In this document: positions 21,153 to 33,692 of the stretch, one piece after another | Layout: every line of letters starts with the position of its first letter | Position numbering within the stretch: position 1 is the stretch's first letter | Source: Gnetum montanum | Lineage: Eukaryota > Streptophyta > Gnetopsida > Gnetales > Gnetaceae | Reading direction: 5' to 3' | NCBI GenBank assembly: GCA_015680685.1 | Contig: MNCI01005245.1 | Coordinates: 775,622-839,621, forward strand | Length of the DNA: 64,000 bases | Position numbers and translations under genes: made by a program | Notes under the pieces: generated by a model | What the model saw: only the letters and a program-made list of their open reading frames with translations | Told to the model about the DNA's origin: nothing | The model's database searches: none

Positions 21153-21990
21153 AAATTAGGCCACTCATGCCACTTATGTTTATTGTTGTTTAACATCTTC
21201 TTGAGCAAGTTTATAATGGTCTTATTTCTTACTTTAGCCTCTTCATTAACTTTCAGATAATATGGCGAGGTGGAGTGCTTAATGCCTAGGTTGTGACAAA
21301 TGTTTTTCATTTCTTAGCTACTAAATTGTGGTCCATTGTTTGTGACTATGGTCATAAGTATACCAAAACAGGCTACTATGTTATCGAGTATGAATCTATA
21401 GAATTTTTTAGATGTCTTCTTCCTTAGGGGAATAGCTTCAACCCACTTTGTGAAGTTTTTAGTTGCAATCATGATAAAGCTATGCCCTATAGAAGACTAA
21501 GGCATTATAGGTCCAATGATATCCAACCCCCATCATTAAAATGACCAAGTTATCTAAGTGATGTGTAAGTCAATTGGCGATACGTGCATAAGGTTGCTAT
21601 GTTGTTGCCACATATCACAGGTTTTGATTGTTTGCAAGTAGTTGCTTTCCATATAGGGCCAGTAATAGCCTAATCATCTAATCTTAGTAGCCATGGATTT
21701 GGGTCCTATATGTCCCCCACATACACCCTCATGAACCTGCTTAAGGACTATGTGGGATTCAATTTTACCCAAGCACACTAGTAATATGCCATCATAGAAT
21801 CGTCAACATAATTTGTTATCATCTACCATGACATAATATTTTGATCATTTACATACAACTTCCTTTTGAGCAACATTCAAGCCTTATGAAGGTTGACCAT
21901 GCATAAGGTAAAACTTGATATCCTCATACCACTCCTTTGGAGGGGTGGTATGAACTATGGATATAAAGTTATCCTTAGTGTTTTGCATGA
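21153..21990 (-). pseudogene. Tat-A integrase, N-terminal and catalytic part
   Basis: On the minus strand the reading contains GGLDIIGPI with the first catalytic Asp and FTKWVEAIPL. It then has IVTNNGPQF, with the second catalytic Asp changed to Asn. It ends with SPYYLKVNEEAKVRNKTIINL, whose Glu matches the third catalytic residue of the Y-x-P-x-x-N-G-x-x-E motif. Upstream text near 21650-21900 matches the zinc-binding region (H-x-x-x-C-x-x-C remnants). It is split from its C-terminus (13870-14342) by GP-1. Confidence 0.85.
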
Positions 21991-22129
21991 TGGAAATGAC
22001 ATAGTCCATAGTTAAGATGGTTAACTTGCTAAAAACATCTAGCATCACACTATGGGCTAGGGTTGTAATGGCACCAGCTATAGTGTTCTTGGTTTAGGGT
22101 ACATGTTGGATACTAATGTTTGTAAATTG

Positions 22130-22636
22130 CTATAGTAGTTTCTTTCCTAGGTCATGGTAAGGTTGTAAGTGTTTTTCTTCACATGCATAAACCTTGATTA
22201 CTTGGTTGACCATAAGTTGTGAGTCATCCTTGGTTATTAAGTGTTTTACTCCTAGGTCATAAGCTATCATCATCCCTTTGATCAAATCTTCATACTTTGC
22301 TATATTATTGGTACATGGAAATTTAAAATGATAGGTGAAGTATTGGATTTCAGTAGATAGGAATTTTCTAATGGTAGTAGCACTATCCTCATGGGTAGTT
22401 GAAGCTTTGTTGAAGCACATGAGCACCTCATAGCCCTTAGGTACTTGGCTAATGATGTTAACATTTTCATCATGGAATTCAGGGTCAATGGTTACTTGGT
22501 CATCAACTGGTAAAATAGTAAGTTGTGTGGCTATAGCTTGACCTTTCATTGAGGCTTGAGAGACATAATGAAGGTCAAACCCCACTATTATAGCTTTCCA
22601 ATGGGCTATATGGCTACTTTCATAGATATTGTTCAT
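22130..22636 (-). pseudogene. Tat-A end of RNase H plus archaeal-type RNase H
   Basis: A 168-codon open stretch. Its first third (IAHWKAIIVGFDLHYVSQAS, then KGQAIA) is the tail of the gypsy RNase H and the connection L-x-x-F-D-I-x-Y-x-x-x-x-x-x-K-G-Q-x-x-A. The rest (PCTNNIAKYEDLIKGM, then GVKHLITKDDSQLMVNQV) is the aRNH core with N-x-x-A-x-Y-E and the D-S-x-L-x-x-x-Q-V motif. This is the usual Tat/Ogre order RT, RNase H, aRNH, integrase. The Met at 22636 is only the first after a stop, not a true start. Confidence 0.83.
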
Positions 22637-22639
22637 TAT

Positions 22640-23675
22640 GGCTCTAAGAATGTTATCTTTGCAAATGACATTGACCTAGCTCCTACACAATACTTCTCCA
22701 CTTCAGTGTATTGTGTCTCATGGGCAACTAACACATGAATTAAGTAGTATACTAAAAAATTTGCTCAATCATCTTGTTTTTGACATAGTAAAGAAGCAAT
22801 GGACATGTCAGAGATAGCAAGGTAGATGTAAAAAGATATATCCTCTTGTGGAGGATGAATTATTAGTAGTTATGACAACTATTGCTTAAGGTTTTCAAAG
22901 GCCTCTTAACATTGAGCAATCCAGTCATATTGGATCTCTTTCTTTAGCAAGTGTTGCATGGGTTGTAACTTATCCATGAGCTTAGTGATGAATCTACATA
23001 TAAATTGTAATCTACCTTGCAATTGCTAAAGCTCCTTAATATTAGTTGGTACTACCAAATTGGATATGACTTTAACCTTATCAATATTGACACATATCCT
23101 TGCTTTAGACACTACAAAGCCAAGCATCTTACCGGTTTTGACACCAAAGACACACATTTTAGGACTAAGCCTAAGCTAATACTTAAGGCATCGTTTAAGT
23201 ACAACGTTAAGGTCATGTGTATGATTGTTAACGACTTTGGACTTGATAGCTATATTGTCTACATAATCATTGAGCAAACCTAGCATATAGTCATTAAAGA
23301 TATATGTCATGGCTCATTGGTAGGTTGCTCCTATGTTCTTTAGGACAAAGGACATCATAGTATAATAAAAGGTACTCCATGGGGTCATGAAGTTCATATT
23401 GAGTTGATGGTCTAGGTTAATCCTAATCTAGTTGTATCTTGAGAATCCATCCATGAAGGATAATAAGGAATGTCTAGTTGTGGTATCAATAAGTTGATCA
23501 ATGTTAGTCAATAGAAAATCATCTTTGATGGCTACCTTATTTAGGTCTTAGAAATCTATGAAAATATGTAAACTCATATTTTTCTTAGGAACTACCACTA
23601 TGTTGGACATCCATTCTACGTAACCAATAGCTCTAATGAAACCAACTTGGTATAGTTTTGTGATTTCATCATGAA
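22640..23675 (-). pseudogene. Tat-A reverse transcriptase and RNase H, broken
   Basis: Reading downward on the minus strand: VVVPKKNMSLHIFIDF (RT block with the first catalytic Asp), FMDGFSRYN, and TPWSTFYYTMMSF. YVDNIAIKS (catalytic Y-x-D-D, second D now N) and CVFGVKTGKMLGF follow. The thumb reads LQQLQGRLQFICRFI, then AFENLKQ, then IYLAISDMSIASLL (RNase H start with A-x-S-D). The order and spacing are those of Tat-type pol. Stops are scattered throughout. Confidence 0.85.
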
Positions 23676-24115
23676 CTACCAAGGCCAAACTAGGTCTAAT
23701 CTTGTGAATCTTTTGCTTAATTTATCTAATGCTAGGATCAAGTATGATATTATGTTAAAACCTAACATATCTTCATATGATGAAGCAAAGACCTTAATTT
23801 TGTCGTGTAGGATCTTGGTGATGTCTTGAGCTTGTTGAGGTTTTAGTGAGGAACTCAACTTTAGGGTTTTCTCCTCACCACTATGTGTCATGAAAGGAAC
23901 CACAACTAGAGAGTGTTTGATAATGTCACTAGCCTCTAGTTCAAAGGTTTTAGCTAAGTTTTCAAGGCATTCTATAGGTTTCTCTATTGAGGCTATGTGG
24001 TCGACTGGACTCTCAAACTCAAGACCTAGTAATTAAGGTTAATGCATCATTCAACTTTACCATGAGGTCCACTTAGGTTCAAAGTAAAACTGATCTACTT
24101 CTAGGTCCTCATCCT
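23676..24115 (-). pseudogene. Tat-A pol, segment before RT
   Basis: Contains KIKVFASSYEDMLGF, the F-A-W-S-Y-E-D-M-P-G motif that precedes RT in plant Tat elements. An acidic stretch upstream reads LEDEDLEVDQFYF. Homology stops near 24120, where unrelated AT-rich DNA begins. Confidence 0.8.
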
Positions 24116-24799
24116 CCAGTCCTACATATCAACCATAAGTGCATTAAATGGCATCTCAATAAAGATAAGTAAATAATGTAAAAATGATAAAAGTATGCAA
24201 ATACATGTTATTTTGATGTCAACCAAAATGCAAATGAGGCCAACCAAGGCAATAAGAGGTAAAAATAGGCAAATAAAATGAAATAAATACCAAATAAATA
24301 TTAAATAAAGGTCAAACAAGGTTAAAACAAGTTGAATCATGAGGAAATCATGAAAAATAAGATGAAATGTGGTCAACTAAGGTTACAATTTTGCTAGTTT
24401 TGGGCCCTAGTTGGCCATGTTGCCAATTTAAGGCCTTAACAGGCCATGGTTACATGGTGTCAAATGATGATCAAGAATGGTTAAACCCCATCACTCATCA
24501 CAAATCAAATGCTAAATAAGGATCAATAGAGACATAAAAGACAAAGTAAAGTCGAATGAGGTCAACTAGTGATAATAAAGGTCAACAATGCACAACTAAG
24601 ATCAACACTATGAAACCTAGACAAATGAGTCCAAGTGGAACACATGTGGTAAAAATTTGTTAATACTAGTCAAACAAGGTAATATTTTAATAGTTTTAGG
24701 CCTTAGTAGGTCATGGAATAAGCCTATAAGATTGATAGGTGATTTTGGACATCTATCAAGGTTGTTTTAAGGCTATTTTAGGTAAAAAAATCAGGGTTT

Positions 24800-26200
24800 T
24801 CTAGGTATCCATGTTGGCCAGCATGGGTGGGGTGATCCCTAGCATGGATGGGTTGATCATGTGCTTTCCTAGGTTTTTTTTGAGAATTTTTAACTCTTGA
24901 TGACTTGCATGGTTAACATAGTGGACTAGGAAAGGAAATAGGTTAATTCTGGCATTTATTTCAACCTTTGGAAGGCTCGATTGGAACTTGGGACTATCAT
25001 CCACATTGGAGGAACACTGGCTAGTGAAGCCTTAGTGTGGCTACCAAGAATAATGGATTTTATGACATCTAGAGGGTTGAAATTGAGGATCCATGATCTT
25101 TAGAAGGCATTGTAGGTCTAAGAAAGTTGAGATTGGTTACTTTGGAGGTCAAAGTAGGTTTTAAGGTCATACCACCTAAGAGCCACACTGGCTAGCATGA
25201 ATGGTAGGGGTATTAATGTGGATAACGTATATTTGAGTTATTATAAGGTAAAACATAGTCAAATTACAACTAAAGCCAAGGTTTTGTAGTTTTGGGCTAC
25301 ATATGGGGTGTTATGACTTACCCCTAAAGTATTAATGCTAGACCCATGCTAGCTAGCATGGGTGAGGCATTCCTTGACATGATAAAGGGTTTAGGTATGC
25401 ATTTTGACTTATATTTTAACTACTATTGACTACTGAAGACTAAGGAAGGTGTTAAGGCTATTGGAGTGGGATTTAAGGTCATTTTGGGCTATGGGAAGGT
25501 TTTTATGGATTACCCTCAAGGCATCCATGCTAGATGCATGTTGGCTAGCATAGGTGGAGGGTTCCCCAGCATGGAGAAGGTAGGTGGCATAAAATTTAAC
25601 TTATTTTTTGTCAAATTTTGGCTACTGGAGGCTAGAAAGCGGTGTTAAAGCTCAAAATATGTCAACTAGGTGGTTGATTTCTACATTTTGGGGTTATGGC
25701 CCATCCATCAATGTTGGGGCCATGCTGGCTAGCATGGATGAAGTTCCTCTTAGCATTACTTCACTAGATCTTAAGGTGTTGGCACTTTTGATTGGGTTTG
25801 ATAGGATTTTGGAGCTATCATGGATGATTGGTGGGGTTTTAGGTTATGTAGGCCCATCTTGGGGTTGAATCATGGCTTGGTGGGCACTGGTGAGTGTTGT
25901 ACCCCCTTGGGCAATGCTAGCCAATGTGGATGAGGCCTTACCTAGCATGGTTACCTAAGGTGACAAGTTGTGTGGATGGTTCTACCCACTATCAAGGTTT
26001 GGGATCTGATTGTGTCAACTGTAGCTACTAAAAATGGAAAGGGAAGTAAGGTTTTAAGGTTATGGGGCATAGGAAGCTAGGACACATGTTGGATCCATGT
26101 TGCCCAATGTGGGTGAGGGGGGATAAGGTTAGAATAGGTGTGTGTGTGTGTGCTTAAAGGGGTTCAAGCCCCAACATAGAATAGGTTTCAAGGCTTGAAA
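24800..26200. repeat. About 185-bp degenerate tandem array with palindromic cores
   Basis: Eight units, each with a core like CCATGCTGGCTAGCATGG. Core starts are near 24809, 25012, 25183, 25343, 25535, 25720, 25911 and 26095, a spacing of 160-203 bp. The unit at 25343-25362 is a perfect 20-bp palindrome, CCCATGCTAGCTAGCATGGG. Between cores, phrases such as GGTTTTAAGGTCAT / GTTATGG-CCCA recur in order. Confidence 0.82.
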
Positions 26201-26586
26201 CCCACTTTGCTTAGGAGGCACCTCGTAGGGCCCATCAAAATTTCAAATTTTTAAATCTTGGTTGTAACTCCCACTATCCTAGTTTTGGTTGGACTTTCCT
26301 TCCTTAGAAATACTAGTGCATCATGAGTTTCAATGTTTGGTTTTGGAAATGAAGGTATGAAGAGGGATGCTTAGGTTTACATCAAGTTTTAATGGTTATT
26401 TTTCCAAAAAATGAAACACATCACTCATTCCTCTTCCATAATGCATTTATTAGAGTTCTTAGCAAAGGTTTTAACCTTAAAAACCATAAAATATTAGTGT
26501 GGTTAATCTAGGAGCCCCTTTAGGCAGTGTTGCAACCCATATATGCTAGATTTCAAAGGTTTTCCTAGTGTTTCTTACAAGCAAAA

Positions 26587-29500
26587 TGAAGACAAGAGGA
26601 AGTAGTAGCAAGAACCCAGTTATGGAGGATGCAGATGCTATAAATAAGGGCATATCTCACCTCCCATGGCCCATGATAGGGTAGGGGTCAACTTTTATCA
26701 CTTCAAGGTAGGTCATTGCTAGCTACTTTCATGTGCTTCTAGTTGATTTCTCTAGTTTTCCTAGTTTGGAATGTGGATGTTTTTCTTAGATCTAGGGCAC
26801 TATGTTTCATAAAATAAAATTTTGGCAAAATCCCATCCCATTATTTGATGGTTTTCAGAAATTTTTAGTGTTTCTTGGTCACTTAGGTTTTTTTTATGGT
26901 TGTTTTAAATTAGGTTTCTATTAATTTTTGTGTGTTTTTTACTATTTTAGGTTAAAAAGAAACACTAATTTTGATATTTTTATTAAGAAAACGGCTACAA
27001 ATTGTTAACTTTTATGGTTTTTGGTTTTTAGTACTAGGTTTTAAGTTTATAATGGCTATGGTTTGGTTTAATTTGGAGTTTTAATTAATTTTTAATGAAT
27101 TTTCGGTTAGGTCATACGGCTATGTTTTTATGCCATTTTCATTTTTTTATGGAAGTTCATTAATATTTTTTGAAAAACTATAGGTCTTTTTCCATGTTTT
27201 CTAGATGTAGGTGCATAGGTATTAATCTAATATTTCTAAAAATCTTGGAATCACTGGATTTGGAGTTATAGTTGATTTTTAGTAATTTTTCTCATATAGT
27301 CACATGCATTGGTGTTTTTAATTTTTAGTAGTTTTACAACTTGGAGATGGGCAATGTTGACATACTGAATGATTTTTCTTGTCAATGTCCCATGACCCTG
27401 GGAATATTAGAGGATGTTATAAGGGATGTAGACTTAGTTTCATGAATTTTAAAATTTTTTTACTATTTTTTACCAATGATCGCCTATGGTCATTTTCTAG
27501 GTTTCAAGTGTTGTTGTTTAAGCTTAGGCATGGGTTGGTGTGATGTTTTGAATTTGTTTCAAGATTTTTTTGATAATGTAAACATTTTTATGTTATATTT
27601 ATAATTTTTAAAGGTTTTTTAGGCTATGAGAATGTTGATTTTTGAACTTTTGAAGGAATTTTGACTAACACCCTAGAGTTTTTGCAATGGCTAGTTTCAC
27701 CACTAACTAGGATGTTTAGGAAAATCTCCTAAGAAATTATATGTGTTACCTAGTTATTATACTTGGTTGTGATTTTGCTATTTTTAATTTTTCTTATTTT
27801 GGCCTAAGTTTTGAAGATATGGTTCTAACAGTTTGTTGTTTTTCATACAAGGTTTTTCCTAAGCCCATTCTAGTCGTGGTGGAGCTAGTGGAGATATTGT
27901 GTTGCATTAGTCTTCCCAAATCCAACACTCTCCTCTTTGATATGATCCTTGAGTGGGGTTACCTATGCTTCCAATTGGGGGAAAGGGAATTTCTTTCCTA
28001 TCTCATTCAAAACTTCAGTGTGATGATGTGGTCACACTTGTTTGCATATACATTCGAGGTCATAGTGGAGACCCTACTACCTTATTCATTCAATATGATC
28101 GTTATATTCATAATGGATGATCCTTAGATGCACATAGAAGGGAAGGTGTATGATAGTAGAGGTACCCATGAGACTCACAAGCTGTCCAAAATCTAGAGCA
28201 TGCTAGAGTATTCTCAATATAACACTAATAATACTTTGATGGTGGTCCACCAGGCCCATGCATTATTCCAAAATCCTCCTAGTACATTGTATCATTTAGC
28301 TAGGTAATTTTGATTGTAACTTATGGTCTATTTTGGTTTGATTTTTTATACCTACCTTCCTTCTAGCAATACAAGTTTCTAATGTTTTGAATGCTAATCA
28401 TCTTGCAAGTATAGGATTAACAAAAAGGGCTTGGTCAGGAATGATTGAACCTTGGAGGTGGCTCAAACTACGATGGATGTATTTACCTAGTGCCTAAAAC
28501 TAGAAACATAGTGGTTGACTAATTGAATGGTGGCTTTGATACATACAACCAAGTCCTTGCCCTAGCCTTTAAGAGGTGTATGGCCACCAAAATAGCCCAT
28601 ATTTTTTAGGTGGTCCTATAATGCCTTCCAGTACTAGACACCAATGTTAGGACCACCACACAACCCTTGCCTAGCAAGGAAAAAAAAAGGTAAGAAGAAT
28701 ATGATTTTAGCTAAGTTGTTCGAACATTTTTATGGTTATATGATTTTGGGCTATTTTTGTTCTAAGTGTTCTAAAATTTGTAATTTGTTGTTGTTATTAT
28801 ACCTTGGTTATAGATGATGCGTTTGAGCCTTAGCTAGCTAGCCATTTTTGTTGACTTGTAGGGGCTTCCACCTCTTCCAGCTTCACTTTAACTATTTTAA
28901 GATGTGTTGAGGAAACCCTCATCATGAAATTTAGTGAGGTGGAAGTAACTTAGCATTGGTTGAGGGAATAAACACCTAGAAGAGTTAAGAATGCATTGCT
29001 CATGCAGGCTTGCTTGATCGTTTCATGGCACCTACCCCAACCATTCTTGCTACTAAGATGATGAACATCATTAACTCCTTTAATGAAGGGACCAATAAGT
29101 TCATCACCAAGGTTCATGGTGTACCAATCGTCTTGCCCATTGATGAGGGTACCTTCTATGATCCCTTTGGTGTTCCCATTGAAGGGATGAAGGTTTCCAC
29201 CTAACCAGCTAAGGAGGCAGACCATCTCAAGGAGATAGAGGCATGGTCTAGTACCTATCGTGGGCATTCCACCTTGGCCTTGGATGATTTCCAAGTGCTA
29301 GAAGCAAAGGGGTCTTATCCTTTGTTCTAATCTCATCTCTTCCCTAAGCTATTATCACAGAAGAAGGTCACTGGCATTGCCCAGGTGTGGACCATAATGA
29401 AGGTACTAGGAGAAGGTTCTTTGTTTAATTGGGTTGCTCACTTGGCCATTGGTTTGCATGAGCAAATCCTCAAACTTTACAAGGATCTTTTCACAATATT

Positions 29501-31571
29501 CCACATGAACTATACATTATTTGTGACATATTTGAAGAGATTCAAAAAGTTCTTAGTGGTGAGTAGGGATGGACGATGGGTATTCTAGGACTAATTCCAA
29601 CTCTCTAGGCCTTGGATGAAGCACATTTATCCAACCATGTAAGCCCAAAACCTGCTAGAGGATGTTTGGAAATTATTGTCTATAACCACTAGGGGGTGCT
29701 AGGTGGTGTGCTTCCCTCGACAACCTAGGTATGGAGCCTCATGTTGAGCATGTTAATGTTGTGAGGACTAGAGAGCTATACACTGAAGTTAATGGGATAG
29801 CTATAGAAAAGCTAAATCATCTTATGGAGGAAGGAACATGAATGATAGAGAAACTTTTCAAGAGAAGGTTCACATCGAAGCTTGGTAGGACTCATCATGT
29901 GGTCACAAGTATGTTGTTAACTCTTGGTTGTGTTTTGGTTTTTTTCTATGTTATGAGTTTTCAAGGTTATAAGTTTGTTACTTTGGCAAGTTCTAATATT
30001 TTTGGTTTATGGTTCTTACAGACAAGTAGCAAGACCTGGCAACCCAAGCTTCAGTAGTGGTAGAGTAGTAGAGGCATGCCAAGGAGGCTCTCCTATAGTA
30101 GCATGAGGAGAAGGAATTAGCAAACATTGCGTTGGATAACTTGGATTACTTATTCGATGAGTCCTTACCAGGGGAACCCCCCCATCATCATCTAGGGGGA
30201 GGAAGAGTCAAGTCTGCACATGTATTATTGCTTTTCATTCTAGTTAATGGTTTTTCATTTAATTTTCTTTCTAACTATTCAATGATTATCATGTTTGTTA
30301 TGGTTCTTGAGCCCCAGGCAGAAGTATCTACACTTATGTTTCACATGAAACCATTGGTAGAGGTTCTAGAAAAGATGGAATTCATGCACAAAGTGGCCAC
30401 AAATATCATCAATTGGTTACAACAAGGTTTTCTTGAAATTAGTAAGAACTTTGTTTTTTTTTTCCTTAGTTTTTTTTATTTTGGTTTTAGAGGTATATTT
30501 GGTTATATGGTTTTGATTATGACTATTCATGTTATACATTATCATTATGATCATATTGTTTATAGTACATATAGTTTCTTAGGATCCTAGCCATGACATA
30601 GATATTAACTCCTTACCAAATCTTCCTCCTAAGGCTGAAAATGTACCATAGAAGTTAAATAAAGCTACCAATGATCTTTTAATTTCATGTGTGAAAACTT
30701 CATGGGAGTTTCAAAGATCCAACAAATCCCTATGGGAGTAAGTTATGGCCTTAAAGGAGGAGAACAAGAGGCAAACCCATATGATCACTGATCTTCAAGA
30801 TTGTAAGGCCTTTGTGGAATTCCAAATAGCTAACATAGAAATCTTATGAACCAAGGAGATTATGTGGGTTCACTACTAGAATGCCATTCATGACAAGGTT
30901 GCCCATGCTAGGGAGATGGTGGAGCAGCAGATAAAAATGAACTTCATTTCCCACAAAGTTAAGGATTGGAAAGATTATTGTGCTTGGGTCCTAGAGTGGG
31001 ACCAAACATAAAAAGACCACAAAAGAAAATACAAGGCTGATCACGAGGCATATTTAAAGTGGCTTAAGGAGGAGAATATTGAATGGTATAAGATGGAGCT
31101 ATTCATAAAGAGAATTCAAGCCAAAAGTGCCTATAGACTCTTTGAAGGTACTTTCACAGTAGTTGAATCCCTTACTCCTTAGGTCTCTACGGCTATGAAC
31201 AAGATTTTTACTACCATGGTGTCACAGGAGCTGCACGCATGGATAGATGTCAATGAGAGTAACATCCTCATAAGAATTAATCTTGGAAATGTGGATTGGG
31301 TTCACATGATAAAGGACCAAATCCTCCATCACTTGGAGGTTGGTCTTCAACACCTTCCCCTGGAATTCATCAAGCTAGATTCCCCACAAGTCTAATTATT
31401 TTTATTTGGTTTTATGTTATTTTGGTTTTTCTTAAGTTATTGGCTTGTTCATGTTATGTGTTGATTAGTGATTTGTCTTATGTTGTTATGTTATAGACAC
31501 CAAGTGATATCACTGGGCCTAGCAGTAAGGGTGGAGATGACCCACCACTTCCTCCTCTAGATGCCCCTTAG
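26587..31571 (+). pseudogene. Intron-bearing gene remnant, antisense to Tat-A, product unknown
   Basis: Coding-like segments with few stops alternate with T-rich segments bounded by GT..AG. The frame may start at 26587 (MKTRGSSSKNP). Plausible exons are 27852-28303, 28377-28689, 28862-29588, 30021-30205, 30318-30441, 30591-31395 and 31497-31571 (ends PPLPPLDAP then stop). The segment 29010-29588 is one frame with only two internal stops. 30591-31395 is one frame rich in Lys/Glu/Trp that looks coiled-coil-like. I do not recognise a domain. Tat-lineage elements such as maize Grande are known to carry an antisense accessory gene, which is one possible explanation. A captured host gene is another. 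Confidence 0.5.
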
Positions 31572-31939
31572 CATCACCAGCTACCCATTTTTAGCTTTTC
31601 TTATTGATGATCACATGAAATTGTTGATGTTGATGTTGTTAGCTAGTATTAACCAATGTATCGATTGGATAATTTAAATTTTATTATTTATTATTTTAAC
31701 ATTTTGCCACATAATGTGGCCATGGCTATTTATGTGGTAAATGTTTTAATTTTATTTTTAAGTTTCAACTTGGACTATATCATTCTAGTGTTATGATCTT
31801 ATCCATATTGTGATCACATGGTTTTATGTTATAAATGTTGTTTAAGGCTACATTGGCTATCTTAGCTATAACATTGTAAAAAGGTTGAAATGGCTAGGTA
31901 ATAAGGTTGTAAGCTAAAATGAAAATAAGTTACAATGTT

Positions 31940-32070
31940 GTTTCCTAGTTTTAGGCCATGGTGGGCCACACGATATTTGCCAATTTAAGGCCATAGTAAG
32001 CCATATGTTCTTGCTAGTTTTAGGCCATGAAAAACCCTTCATTGTTGCCAATTTTATGCCATGGTGGGCC
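31940..32070. repeat. Short direct repeats near the right end of the 8.2-kb block
   Basis: TTTTAGGCCATGG / TTTAAGGCCAT / TTTTAGGCCATGA / TTTTATGCCATGG recur every 40-50 bp, alternating with TTGCCAA. A related copy lies at 24393-24440 near the left end of the block in the same orientation. Confidence 0.65.
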
Positions 32071-32379
32071 CTACATTTTACAAAAGAAAATATATTTTTC
32101 TTTATTTTATGTTTGAAAATTTTTATGGGCTTTTTGGTTTTAAAATTTTTATGATATTTTTTCATTTATATCATGCTAAAAGAGAAAGAAAAGGCTTTAA
32201 TAAATGAAAACATAAACAAAGGTAAACTCTTAGGCTACATAGAAATTAAAGCTTAACATAAAGAAAAAAAATGACATAAATAGGCAGAATGTAATCTAGG
32301 CTACCAAGTTATAGGCACACATGGCTACACGGTTATGAGTGCATAAAGTGGGAGGAGGATTAGGGGGATACATCACATG

Positions 32380-33209
32380 TGTAGATTTTTCCTAATCTTG
32401 GATAGATTAGGGAACATGTACAACTTGTTTTGCACAAGTTTATATTCCTTTTCCCCTCTAATCACGATGTTAAAGGGGAGCTCTCCCTATAACGGATCCC
32501 CTAGTCTATCATTGTTGTTTTTGACCTTCTTCACCCCATCAGATTACTTAATTTTTTGGCTAGGAGTTTCTTCTTGAAACTCCACTTCAAACCCCTAGTC
32601 TACGTCTACATTGTTAACCACTAGGTGAATTGTGTTATCACCATAGATGATAATTTCTTCTCCCTCATAAGGCAAGTGAATTTCTTGGTGGATGGGCAAT
32701 GACACAGCTCATAATTGAGCTAGCCATGGCCTTCCCAAGATAAGGTTGAGTCCTAGTATTTCTTCCACCACCAAGAAATTGGTGATTGTGGGGAACTGCT
32801 CCCCTACCACAAAGTCTAAAGAGATAGGCCCCTTGATAACCACCCACGATTTGTTAAAGGATTTGAGAGATAATGTTAACTTATATTGTATATGTTTCAT
32901 CAAGCCTAAATGCTCAACTATGGTATAGGGAATGACATTTTTTGCAACCCCATCATCTACATGCACTCTATGCACTTTGTATTGTCCTACTTGAATAGTT
33001 ATGAAAAGAGGAGTCTTTGTTACTTCGCTACCTTGGGGACTGGTTTTGATTTTGTTGTCATGGAATACTAGTGATGTTGACTTCTTCTCCCTAGGTGAAG
33101 ATGACATCATCACCACATGAATGGATTCTTTGTTAGTGAGAATGTCCTCACTAATAGAGGTGGAAGTCAACATCTTAACTAGCACTTCATAGTGTGAAGT
33201 AGAAGTCAT
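32380..33209 (-). pseudogene. Tat-A aspartic protease
   Basis: The minus-strand frame 33209-32709 (166 codons) is a retropepsin-like domain. FITIQVGQYKVHRVHVDDG is the strand plus active-site region (D-D-G in place of D-T/S-G). NVIPYTIVEHLGL follows, then ITNFLVVEEILGLNLILGRP (flap to the I-L-G-R-x-W-L end motif). Further text to about 32375 continues the pol linker with stops. The active-site Thr/Ser is lost, so the copy is probably inactive. The first Met (33209) is internal to the gag-pol frame. Confidence 0.82.
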
Positions 33210-33692
33210 GACTAGGTCATATAGGCTGAGGATTGTATTTTTCTATTTTAGTGATTGTTTGACTTATTCCATTTCATTTAGGAAGTCTTTATTATTGGCC
33301 ATATTTTTGTTATTCTTAACTACCTCCATGCACCCTAGAATGTATACTTTGTGTTTTGGTTATTGTGCCAACTTCTCCTCTTTCCCTTTCCTTTAGGGTT
33401 TAGGGTCATCCTGTGGTTTGCTAGTTAAAGCAGCCTGGGTTGAAGAGTTCATGGCTACAGATGATATAAAAGTGGGCTTCAATGGACACACTTCCTTCCA
33501 TGTCTTAGTTTGCTTATCATCTTTGTTGTTGGGCTTTTGCATAGGTTGCTTCCTTTGCTTGATTGGAACCTTGTGGTTATTTTGGAAGAAGAGGTTGTTG
33601 CATTAGCCACCATGAGGAATCATTGTTTGGTTGTGTGGGTGGACTTGGTTGTAGTAGTAGGGGTATGTACTCTAACTACAAAAGGATTCTTT

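Larger units (their letters stand above)
24120..32370. other. 8.2-kb block separating Tat-A protease from RT
   Basis: Coding of Tat-A on the minus strand stops at about 32375 (after protease) and resumes at about 24115 (before RT). Between them lie a roughly 185-bp tandem array (24800-26200) and a plus-strand, intron-bearing gene remnant (26587-31571). Short related repeats (TAGTTTTAGGCC, GCCAATTTAAGGCC) occur near both ends (24393-24440 and 31945-32065). I find no clear LTR pair, terminal inverted repeats or target duplication. It may be an inserted element, an accessory module of the Tat family, or the result of rearrangement between two Tat copies. Confidence 0.6.

Noticed and set aside
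24122-24376. Hydrophobic minus-strand frame of 84 codons that looks like a membrane protein
   Set aside because: Lies in AT-rich sequence at the edge of the 8.2-kb block. Leu/Ile/Phe richness follows from base composition, and there is no start context or homologue known to me.
27741-28127. 128-codon frame taken as an envelope-like protein
   Set aside because: Partly exon-like, but no signal peptide or transmembrane layout typical of env-like genes. Called only as part of an unrecognised gene remnant.
30132-30590. 152-codon plus-strand frame considered as a full gene
   Set aside because: Reads through probable introns (T-rich, GT..AG bounded). The middle and end are hydrophobic artefacts. 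I kept only the exon-like parts in the gene remnant.
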